Source: Zychaea mexicana
Taxonomy: Eukaryota; Mucoromycota; Mucoromycetes; Mucorales; Lichtheimiaceae
Length of the DNA: 64,000 nucleotides
Reading direction: 5' to 3'
NCBI RefSeq assembly: GCF_025766255.1
Contig: NW_026516821.1
Span: 1 to 64,000, forward strand
Part shown: in pieces, positions 49,801-60,398 of the stretch
Layout of the letters: each line of letters opens with the position of its first letter
Position numbering within the stretch: position 1 is the stretch's first letter
Position numbers and translations under genes: made by a program
The notes under the pieces: generated by a model
The model's input: only the letters and a program-made list of their open reading frames with translations
Database searches by the model: none
What the model was told of the DNA's origin: nothing

Positions 49801-51723
49801 CTTTAGAATCCTGTCCTTGAGACACTCGGGATCACGAATGTCGGTGACAACAACGCTGTACCAGGTTTCTTTGTCACTCGTCACTTGGATTCTTTGTTCT
49901 GTAAACTAGAAAAGGAGAAGGTTTAATTTTTGTTGTTGCGTTAGTTTTAAAACAAAACGTTTGGATGTGTGTCGTGTTATTGTTTACACACACACACACA
50001 CACACACACGCAATGTTTTCTTTTTGCATCATGCATATCACACACACACACACACACACTAACCCGTTTATGCGTTGCTAGCCCTAGCGCGCTTTTATTG
50101 GGTGGTGCTTTAGTACTAGTAGTAGTAGTAGCACCGTTATCCGATGGTAATGGTGTTGTGGTTGTTACCCCTGATGAGGATGAGGACGACGTTGGTGATG
50201 TACTTGACGTCGCTGTTGTTGCACTAGCATGCTGTTGCTGCTGATGCCCCTTGGAGGTTCGATGTGATGTGGGCGATCGCCAGTTTGAATAAGCTGCCCA
50301 TATCTTGGACAGTTTATCAGGCGTAGACGAGAATTTGGACGTGTAATGATGATGATGATGATGATGATGATGTTGCTTCATGCGTTCTTCTGTTTCAGCA
50401 TCAAATGCAGCGGCGTCGTAGTTCATGGACGATGTGCGTGGACTGATCAATGGCTGTTGTCCTGGAGGTGGTGATGGAGTAGTAGCACAGGTGTGATTAT
50501 TAGAGGTAGTGCCAGTTGTAGGCGTAGTAATAGGAGTGGTGCTGGTGGTACAAGAAGAAGGTGTCAATGACGGTGATAAACTGAATGATTGTGTTGTTGT
50601 AGATGATGAAGATGGTATTTGGGAGGGTATCTGGTTTTGAGGCTGCTGCTGCTGCTGCTGATGATGATGATGATGGTGGTGGTTATGATGACTGTGATGA
50701 TGATGATGATGTTGTTGTGTAGAGCCGCTGCTACTGTACAGGAACGTGTTTCGAAACTTTGAAAAGGCTACCTTGGGAGAATAGCGGGTGGGAGATTGGC
50801 GACTTGCACGTGAATGGACGGGTGTAGTGCTGCTGTTATTGTTTGTAGTGGTTGTGGAAGAAGGAAACTCTGAAGAAGAAGGCGAGGGAGAGGGCGAGTT
50901 GTGACGGGAAATAAAACTGATGCCGCTGCCTTCTTTTGCATGGTCCATCAGGTGGGCGTGTGCACTGCTCGAATGACAGTCGCAGCGCGAAGCACTCAAG
51001 GGCGTCGTAGGCGAGTTGCTGCTGGCCAGCTGACCCGATGAGGTTGGCGTGCCTGCAGAAGGGATGCTGGGGCTACGATTGCCGTACGATGGATGGACGT
51101 TTGTGTTGATGGAGATCTATCGCGCAAAAAACAACAAAGAAATTGTGAGTTAGACAGCGCACTTGAATAAAAACGTTCCGGAAGAGTAATCGGATGGTGT
51201 GTGTGTGTGTGTGTATGTGTGTTTTCCATTTGTTTGGTTCGTACATTAGCTGGGGCTGCAAGTGGAGACAGCTGGCCATCCAAGACTGCAGGCGTCCCGA
51301 GCGCTCTGATATCATTTAGAAGTCTCCGTCGCTCGGCATAGGTGGTGACCTGGCGTGGTAAAATCTCCACCAGCTTGGCCAGCGTAATGTTGAAAAATTC
51401 CTCGCCGTGGATATCGTGATCTGGGAAGAAGAACAAGCATTCATGGCTTGCTTGTCAGTGTCACTTTCCCTTCCTCACATACACGCACACACATATTCTC
51501 TCTCTCTCTCTCTCTCTCAATATTTCTATCAAGAGTGACAACTCGCAGTAGTAATAAAAAAAAAGAAAATTCGGAGTTCACCTTGGAACGTGCTGGCGAT
51601 ATGGCCCCACCCTTTTTCTTGAAGCCAACATGTCACCTTGTCTTGATCGAAATCACTTGCGTAATCAGGTCCCAATGCTGTTCGCAAATCGTCGGGCGAA
51701 GGCGTCGGTATCTGCTTGAGCAT
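46854..51723 (-). CDS. MAP kinase kinase kinase with SAM and RA-like domains (Ste11/Byr2/Bck1 type)
   Basis: Eleven exons (51582-51723, 51245-51420, 50064-51116, 49737-49905, 49245-49578, 47738-49172, 47522-47645, 47274-47422, 47103-47182, 46949-47037, 46854-46879) join in frame to 1258 aa. Residues ~1-100 are a SAM domain (VTCWLQEKGWGHIAS, FFNITLAKLVEILP). A ~350-residue linker rich in Ser/Thr, His and Gln follows. Then an RA/Ras-binding-like segment (~457-520; DPECLKDRILKRLDV), another low-complexity linker, and the kinase (~970-1250) with GKGSFGRVYLA, AVKQVE, HRD-IKAANIL, DFGLS and GSVYWMAPEVV. It would activate a MAPKK in mating, osmotic or cell-wall signalling; which pathway is not decidable here. 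Exon 4 ends in a GC donor (AG/GCAAGT). Confidence 0.95.
49979..50060. repeat. CA microsatellites in MAPKKK intron 3
   Basis: Two (CA)n tracts, about 49986-50009 and 50040-50059, separated by unique sequence, next to the exon 3 donor. Confidence 0.85.
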
Positions 51724-53525
51724 TGTCGATGCTGCTGCCGCTGTTGCACGGGTGTTCGTTCAAGAAAGTTTGTAGGTTGGAGGGAAAAAGGAAGGCTGTT
51801 GTGTTGCTTTTTTTGTTTCCCAGGTAAGTAATAGTGTACTCTGCCCGTTTCACAAGAAAAGAAAAGTCGATATGTGATTGACGGCGTTGCTGTTATTGTT
51901 TTCGCTACTGTTGCTACGTTGGAAAAGCAAGTATGATCGATCGTACTTCTTTTCTTTCAAAGCAGAGCGAATGAAGAAGAGAGAGAGAGAGGGGGGGGGT
52001 ATAAAGGTTTGAAAAAAAGTTGAAAAGAAGAAGAAGGCAGGTTGTTTTCAGTTAGGGAGTCAACAACAGGGAAAAGAAGCAGCAAGCAGTAGATCGAAAA
52101 GAGCCCTCACACCACACACACCCTCTTCTGCGTGCGTGTTTGTGACTTGAAAAACTCAGCACATCCGACGCGCATGAATGAACTGAACACATCGTCTCTT
52201 ACATATTACACACAGCACATAGCACACCACTGCTCTGATATACCACCATCCTTGCGGTCCTCTCCCTTGTGCAAGCAAAGGGGACGCTGAGCAAAACATT
52301 GGCGCATAGAACTTTCCTTTTCCCCAAGCTTTGTCAATCAACAAGCAAGAAGACTGCCTGCTCACCAACATCATAATCGCCGACTCGTGGCTTTCATTAT
52401 GCATTATTCTGTGATCGTCGGAATCAACCCGCTATGGACATGCTATATCAATCAATGCTGCCAAGCCCATTTGGACAACAATTGTAGTAAGGAAATGACG
52501 CATTCATAGGCTACAGATTATTAGTGTCGTCGTCAATCTGTGTGACAACAGCTACAACACACTTTTTCTTCCGAGTTGGACAAAGAGACCCCATTCTAGA
52601 AAAGAAATTGGAGGAGATGGCTGGCATATCTGCATTACTCTCTGTCATCAATAAAAGACGTTTCCGTAAAGTGCTAAAGAGTAGTGATTAATTGCCTGGA
52701 AGATCAGAGAAGAAAGTATAGTAATGGCGCCCATGTCTTTGCTCTTGACAGACAACCCGTTTTTCACAATAGTAAAATCGAGCATGACGTCGACACAGCA
52801 TCACAGACCAGCCATTGGCGTCGTGTATGAATGAAACTTTATCATGACTTACAAGAGCAACATTGTATATCTCGTACGACGCTTCGAGAAAAAGATTGTT
52901 GTACAACGCTGAAGGAACAAAACAAAAAAAAAAAGAGGGGGGGAGGGTGTGTGGAGAAACACACCATTGCTACTAACTTATTCCTATTCTATCGAAGCTC
53001 TCCTTCATGATCACCCCCCACCTCACCACCAGATGCATACATACTTACAAGGCATGCATATTGCCTAAATTAGTAATTTGTGTTGCTGCAGAAAGAAAGA
53101 GGGATATTCTATATCGCCGTATGCTCACATGATGAGGTACAATATTCCACTGATTCCCAACTGTGCACCGAATGTAGAGCTTGGTAAGCGACTGTTTCTG
53201 ATACACTTACTATGTTATACGTAGCAGTATTAGCTGTAGATCAATACACTAATATAAAGGGGAGGGACATTGAAATGCCAAAAAATATTAACATCCACTA
53301 ACGGTCATTCATCATGTCTAGACTACCTATAACATCAACCATCCCTGAAAAGAAGGCATACTGTAATAGTACGAAAAATCGCCTATTTAGGTTACATTTC
53401 CGTTCTTGCGTCAATGACGATAGCGCCAAAAAAAAAAAACACAACAACAAATAACAACAAAAAAATTTATACCATGTTCTTAAAACAGGGTACTACGTAT
53501 ACTAACACTACCACAAAGCACTATA
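51724..53525. other. Intergenic region upstream of the MAPKKK gene
   Basis: Promoter side of the MAPKKK gene (GA-rich tract at 51976-52000), then unremarkable sequence. Minus-strand frames at 52156-52404 and 52688-52906 have no motif. I see no RNA gene. Confidence 0.4.
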
Positions 53526-53573
53526 CAAAAAAACTACTGTACTAACCATCAAAAAAACTACTGTACTAACCAT
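53526..53573. repeat. Perfect 24-bp tandem duplication
   Basis: Two identical adjacent 24-bp units, starting CAAAAAAACTACTG, at 53526-53549 and 53550-53573. Confidence 0.9.
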
Positions 53574-54404
53574 TTAGGTTGCGGCTTGGGAGTGACTATT
53601 ATAGCAACCCTTTCACGCATTGGCCGCCGCATCCCTTAAACAACCCCTTTGCTTTCTATCTTTTACGTACGTATCTCCCTCTAAGATACTCCTGACGATC
53701 AGCATTGTATTCTTGATACAAGTTGTACTACCATGGGTGAAGTAGTACTACTGTGTATCGCGTCGTGAGATTCAGCTTTCTCTTTGAGATATTAAGGAGC
53801 AACCACTCATTTCTCTCTTCTTTTGTCTGCTACTTCTACTTTTACTATCTCTATGTACTACTCTACTACCATCGCATATAGCAAGACGTTTATAGTACAA
53901 ATGTGCTAACATCTAACCTCAATACAGGACTAACTTAATTCTATCGCAACTCTGCAGTAAATATTTAGGGCAGCAATGTTTATCTTCTTCCTCCAATAAT
54001 TTAATGATGACGTTCTGACATGGTCCAGCAGTATGCATGCAGCATATTTGAATTGTGCTTGATAGCTTTGAGCATACATATATACTGCATCTTCACGGTA
54101 ATTTTGATGAATCATGGGTAACAATGTGTACACTACTCACAGTATTAGAATTTTGAAAGTATATACAGTAGTAGTATAAAGTTATGAATATACATGCGAA
54201 AGCTTATTATAATATATATATGATATATATATTTACACAACAAATAATGAAGCATTCTTGGAAAACAAAGTTTGTAAACGAAAGACGAAAAAATGTATAA
54301 CAAAGAGGACGAAGGAAAACGAATGGGAAAGAAAAGAAAATACAGGAGTTCGGTGAGAAGAGCAGAAGAGTATTCTTTATCTAAACTACAATAGACTCTT
54401 CAAG
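53574..54404. other. Gene-poor spacer
   Basis: No convincing ORF. A short palindromic AT tract (ATATATATGATATATATAT) is near 54214-54232, in the region downstream of the membrane-protein gene. Confidence 0.4.
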
Positions 54405-55534
54405 TTATATGATATCTGCTGCCCGTGCAACGCCATCACTATACCATACAGCAATGCCCTTCCGTAATTCGCGTTGCCATACAACGCCACGATACTGAAA
54501 GGTCCAAAAGCTCCAGTAGCATATCATGCCAAACCCTCCAAGGACAGTAGCAAAGTACCAGCGAATAACATTCATCGGATGTAACAAGTGAGTCAAAGCA
54601 TAACCATCATGGCTCGCCAGAGGAAGATAGATGAGTGCCCAAGTGATTCCAACGCCAAATACGGACCATATTCTATAGGCAATTAATTTGACGCTACTGC
54701 CAAACGCCACTGCCTGGTTCTGTGATGTATCTTCGAGTTGACTAGCAAACTCCCATTGTATCAGCCTATACACAAAAACATCAGTTTCTCTATAGTAGAT
54801 AGCAACCTTTTTTTCTAATAAAATATTCGCATTTTCTTCTCTCTTACATACCCCCAAGCGTTTCGTCGCTCAAGCATGAGTAGGCAGAACGCGATTACCG
54901 CGGGGTCAAGTGGTAAACGCTCGCTCTTGAATACGAATGTACCCATAAGCCACCCTGTCCAAAAGAGGGACGTGCCATAGACAACGCAGAAGCGCTCGAG
55001 CGAAAGTATACCCAACAGATGTGCCACCAAATGCGACAGCTGGAAAAGCATATGAAAGAGCACAAAGATGGGAGGGTATGTGTGGGAGCGAGAGGAGGAT
55101 GAGAGTGAGAATAGCGTATGCAACGAAGTCATAATTGCCAGCCAAGTTAAAAAGAATGTTGATGGTGCATACGAAACTTGACTATATAATAACAGTTAAG
55201 ATCCGGTTATTATTACATGTTTCTATATAGAAGGTGATGACATACATGATGCTGTCTCGTTCTCTACTGCTATGGCAATATGGAAATCGTACAACAACTG
55301 CTATGGCACTGCTACTTACATAGTGTAAGTACTTTTGAGAATTGGGATTTCATGGCTCGTGCTCTTGCCGCTCTTGGTTGAGCGTGAATTTAAGCGTTGT
55401 TGTTCTGAGCTTTTTTGACACGACGACGGCGGTGGAGGGGGAGGGGGAGGGGGTGAGATCACGCCCCATCGTGGAAGCGGATCGCAAAAGTAGATCCTCG
55501 ATCGATCGTTATTATAATGGTGAGGCAACGCCAT
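54405..55534 (-). CDS. Putative multi-pass membrane protein, 301 aa, family unknown
   Basis: Three exons (55320-55534, 54852-55181, 54405-54765) join in frame, with GTAAGT and GTATGT donors and two TAG acceptors. The N terminus (~70 residues) is polar with a nine-proline run (WGVISPPPPPPPPP). It is followed by about five hydrophobic segments: PSTFFLTWLAIMTSLHTLF, PPIFVLFHMLFQLSHLVAHLL, VVYGTSLFWTGWLMGTF, IWSVFGVGITWALIYLPLA and IRWYFATVLGGFGMICYWSF. I recognise no family. The start is the first ATG of exon 1. A second minus-strand frame at 54906-55145 is an overlapping shadow. Confidence 0.7.
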
Positions 55535-56755
55535 TGAGGCAACAATTGTTTTACAATCAGCCTCCTATTTTTGAGAGTGTGCCCTTTCTAGCAAGCAAAT
55601 AAGAAAAAGAGCAAATAAGAAAAGTAGCGTCATGATATTTTTTTTTTTGGTTCTTTTGATGGGATCTTCCAAACACGTGAAAAATATAGAGTAACACCAT
55701 ATACTTTTCATATGATGCATTCACAAAAGGCGCAAAAAGACAACTCCCCCGTTTTATAACGCAGTATCTCTCTCTCTTTTTTCTATGTCGATAGTGACAT
55801 GCTGAGTCGTTGTTATTCCACGACATGCAATATCCTATGTATATACGAATGGGGTTCCTTCCACTCGTTTTATCTTCGTAGCGTGGTTGCACAAATCACA
55901 GTAGCGCATTGTTTGACAAGCTTGTTCTTTAATCATACATGGAAGCATGCTGGTGTTAGTCTATGTCTAATTGTGTTTGTATTTGTTGTGCCTAATATAC
56001 AGTAATGGCTACGATAAAACATATCTTAATTTACGCAAGCTTTGACTTTGCAAGAAGATAGTATATTCAATGCACCTTATCAGATTTTAATCAGATCAAC
56101 CTATATAGCCGACCAGCGATTCATTGCATCTTTGTCAAACTGATTTTCTCCCCTTTTCGTTCGTAAGCTTTCCCCAGTTGCCTTTCTGTACTTCAAAGAT
56201 CGCCTCGAAATCTTAACTAGATAGTTGTTAAGAAGACAAAAGCGTCGAGAGTGTTGTTGCAGCCCCTAATTTACATGTGTGATATAGGCAGATATGATAA
56301 TTTATCCAGTAGTAGCATTGAGTGTTAGATTAAAAGTGCTTTACGTTCGTTTCACGCACTAGTATATATCCCATATCCACAATGATATGTAAAAAGATCA
56401 GTCATTCTTCGCACTATGGAGATTGGCGTCAAAAAAAACAGCACACACAGGTGCTGTTATTAGCAGATGCTTACCTCCAATTATTTCAAGTTTCTGCCAT
56501 AAAACATACAAAATGACAATATTTCATATCCACGCGAGTAATGGACCACCATGAATGTAAGCGTCCAGAGAAGTCGTAATTTATCAGTATTGTCTCTGCC
56601 TCTGTTACTACCCGACATCCCGCTTGACGTACTTCGTCACATTGGTAATATATTCATGGGTTTTACTTTATCGACGTCTTCGAGGCGGCAGCTCTTAAGT
56701 TCTTGTAGAGACGAACCACGTGCGCTATCGAAATTATGAAATGGCTCGTCTCTAA
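55535..56755. other. Intergenic region
   Basis: Contains T runs and short frames only. A 62-codon plus-strand ORF at 56551-56739 has a weak F-box-like LPDIPLDVLRHIG stretch, not enough to call a gene. Confidence 0.4.
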
Positions 56756-56759
56756 TCTA

Positions 56760-58600
56760 ATATACCTTCAACAAGACTTCCATGAGCTTAGACCATCGTT
56801 GTTGCTCTATGAACTGTCGGTACTATTCTTCATTTTTTGAGATAACTTGTATCTTATCGTTAGATTTTACCAAAAAAAAGTCTGTACGCCTCTTATATAA
56901 TATATAATTACGATATTTGGAAGCGTCACCAACTTTATTGACATTGGTGAACAGTTGATGCTGTCGTTGCTGGTGTGTGAGTGATGATGTTGTATAGGCA
57001 AGAGTTGATTCGCGCAATTCCTCTAGACCGAGCGGTGAATGTTGTACATTGTTTCGTTGTATGTGCGTAAAATGATTGTCGGCAGAATGCACAAGAGGGA
57101 GTTGGGAGATGCAAGAAGCCATACTTCTTGTGGGCGGATTACGTAGAAACGCTCTGGATAAGCGATAGCTTATGAACGATACCTCGCGCCAGGGCCACAT
57201 TGACCGTATAACAAACAACACACGATCGAGCGCCAAATTAGCGTCAAATATGATACCAGCTACGAGACTTAGGGCTTTGAGCAATAGAGATTCGCTGATC
57301 CTATAATGTTGTATGTACTTATAACATTTGACGGATAGATATCAATGTGATCAACGGCTGATGAATTTTCGCTTATTCGGCTGATTTGAAATGTCGTCAT
57401 TATTTGAGGCGTAGTTCGATAGAGGTCAGAGTTTCCAACGGCGTTTGATGATGTGTCTGTCAGGTAACGACGCATTTTGATGCCACGAGAACCGAGCTGG
57501 CTATATTCAAACCAATTTTGTACCGATTGGATGTATGTTTGTGGTTAGACTCGCCATTTTGCCAGTTTCCAGAACTTATAATGATAGGTACGGTTGGTCA
57601 TATCTAGGATACCGTGCAATTTATTTTTTATTTCATTTTCGAACTCATAAGCTCTACGTGACAATCGAAATGTGCCATAGACAGCGTTGTCATAATCGTC
57701 ATGTGAAAGTAATCCGGAAAAGAGAATAATGGTCTCTTTGATAGGTTGATTATCGTCGAGCGTCGCGTAACCGTTGCACTCGAGCATTGTGAATTAGCCT
57801 TGATACTGTCAATTCGCATGCAGCCATGTTGCCTAACTCCAAACCCAAATTCCGTAATCCAAAAATTTGTAAATCTATCAAAGCAAATGCGCATAAGTTT
57901 TAATATATACAGAAACTTATTATCCGCACAAAACAATTTGTATATCCAAACAAATGCTTTCTATCTAGCTCGACATTTCAAACCCTTTATAGCCATCCTG
58001 TTTTGTCGTTCCAAAGCAAAAAACATACATTATAATTTTACCTTGGATCCCATATGATATAGCGAACAGCGGCTGCCCGAATGGTAAATGATGAGGTTCA
58101 TCCAAGGTGAGAGCAGCACAAATTATTGCAATGCCAGCAATATTACCAGTAGCAAGACTGGTGATTTTGATCTAGTCATTTTGTCCTCTTCGGTACTGTT
58201 GCAAACATCATCGTTGATAGTAGTAAGTGTATCCTTCGGTAATCTTCGTGACCCAAGCAACTCTTCTGCTGCTAACATCATCGGTATCTAGCAGGCGAGG
58301 TACTTTGAAGTCGTTCACGCATTTCTCTGTAACAGTGAATCCTATTTTTTTTTAAAAAAAAAAAACCAATGATAAATTAGTATACATAATCGAAATACTC
58401 TCTTGAATGGCAATACCACTTTACATTCCTTGCATGATTATCATGTAGTAACCATTAGCAATAGACCAGCAACCAGAGAATCTCGACCTACAGTCGAATA
58501 CTTTAAGATTGCAGCAGGTGGCATTCCTATCCATGGCTGATAGATGGACAAATGACTTCATAAGAATATCGCAGGTGAATGCTGAGGGACTAGACGGGCG
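56760..58600 (-). pseudogene. Broken multi-exon gene, function unknown
   Basis: Minus-strand coding-like pieces: 58040-58170 (GNIAGIAIICAALTLDEPHHLPFGQ, ending at a GTAAAA donor), 57545-57787 (KETIILFSGLLSHDDYDNAVYGTF) continuing in the same frame to ~57310 through one in-frame TAA at 57545-57547 (then YIQSVQNWFEYSQLGSRG), and 56823-57284 (SLVAGIIFDANLALDRVLFVIRS, then RNNVQHSPLGLEELRES). The hydrophobic segments suggest a membrane protein. Joins could not be completed without disruption. The in-frame stop within clearly continuous sequence suggests decay. Confidence 0.4.
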
Positions 58601-58790
58601 CGAGCACACGGCCTAATTTTCCACATACACCCTTAAAAGCAAGGTAGAGGATGCTGAGGGACTAGACGGGTGCGAGCACACGGCCTAATTTTTCCACACT
58701 TTGACTACCCACGGGTAAAAAAACCAGAGAGCGTTTCGCATTTGAATGCTGAGAGATTGAATACGTGCCGTCCTAGTTCTTCACATTCAC
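58579..58790. repeat. Three spaced ~47-bp direct repeats
   Basis: Units at 58579-58625 and 58649-58697 are nearly identical (GCTGAGGGACTAGACGGG...ACGGCCTAATTTT). A third, degenerate unit is at 58746-58790 (GCTGAGAGATTGAATACG). Confidence 0.8.
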
Positions 58791-60398
58791 TACGGCATCA
58801 AAAACAGTTTCAAAGGAAGTAGAGAAGCTGTAGAATCAAAAGGACATACCCCTGTTTTCGTCATCTGCTGCTTGCAGAAATGTGTCGAATGCGTCCTTTC
58901 ATAATAATCAGTAAGTAGTATATAAAAAACGTGCGAAGATAGTAACACTTTTATGTATAACCATGTGCAATCGATCTAAACGTGAAAGCGACCAAAGTTT
59001 CAAGTGTTGGGGATGTAAAACGTTCCGAATTCTGGAACAAGACCGGATTCTTTAATCCTAGCTAATTTGATGACGCACGACGCACGAAAATTTTTTCATC
59101 ACCGGCCCCAGAGTCCGCTGTTGCGTACCAACCGTGTCACCAACCGACATAGCACGCAACGCGGCTCTGCCTGATTTGCGGCACGCATGACTGAAGAAAT
59201 TAAAAAACTCTTGTTTCGGGGTTTTTTATCATAATAAAAGAGTAGTAGAATGAAACGAAAGTGAAATACATCGTGCGTGCTATCGTCCTAGATCTTCTCG
59301 CAGTGCGTAACATTATAATTTGGCAACTACAGTGACGATGAAGCGCTGTGTAAAGACGAAGACTTATATCACGTAACGTGATATGTGGAATATTCCGTGC
59401 ATATCTATTTAGTAGTCTTTTCAAATTCTCGTTTAATGAATTGCTGCTTGCAGAGCAAAATGGCGCGCCATCAGGAACGTTTAGCTAGATTGTCGAATTT
59501 GTCATGGCTTCTTGTTATTGTGACTAAAATGCGCGTGTGATCTTTAAGACTTGCTATTTCTGTTATTACAGCTTCTCATTTAGTGGTGTACTATGCTGCT
59601 ACTGTATTATGTTTGCCAGATATAAGAATATACAGATGATCGTGCTTGCATGTTGCTATTTTCATTAGTATAACGTGACAGTATTGTCAGCATATCTAGC
59701 ACTTGTCCCCCACTGCTCTCGTGCCCTCTTTGTCCCTTCTGGTCTTATGTCCCGGTACACACCGCAATACAAATGCTAGAAAGGGAGGTTGTATTTATTA
59801 GTCGGCACTTTGAATAAAGAAATGCAGTGAGACCTTAGGCTGCCCTACAAAATAAAAGTATTTTCAGCGTGTATGCGATTAATGACCGCATTCTTTGGAC
59901 GATAATATCATATGTATATTACCCCTTGTACACAGCTGCTTTTAAGAGGATGCAAAATAGTAGTCCCTTTTGGGATCACACACGTCAGGCCCTGCACCTT
60001 TCAGAGGTCTGTGATGTAACTTAGTATATGAGTATACTTATCACGGCGCGTGTACTAGAGTGGTGTAATGAATGTGAATGTACCGCGTCACTCTTTAAGC
60101 TATAAGTACTTTTAGCGTTAAGACAACGAAACTATAAAGACAATGTGGGTGTAAAATCCACGGTATAAAACGATAAATATAAGAGAAACATGGGATTTCC
60201 AGCATTAGAAGTAAGACAATAGAGAGAAACGTGAAAATCAGGAATGAATGCCTGATTTCGATATACTTCATCATGCGAACAGAGAACCCCGACGAAGGCT
60301 GTCACAACGCTGCGGCGGTTTCGATGGTGACAATTTAAGTGTGGGCTTGTCTCAGAAGCAAAGGTTCCAATAGCGACGTCGAACAAGTGCATGCCAAA
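58791..60398. other. Intergenic region
   Basis: Nothing recognised. A 173-codon minus-strand frame (60132-60653) overlaps the start of the plus-strand gene; it has no motif and I treat it as a shadow. Confidence 0.4.

Noticed and set aside
54906..55145. 79-codon minus-strand hydrophobic frame
   Set aside because: Overlaps exon 2 of the membrane-protein gene in another frame; the three-exon model closes without it.
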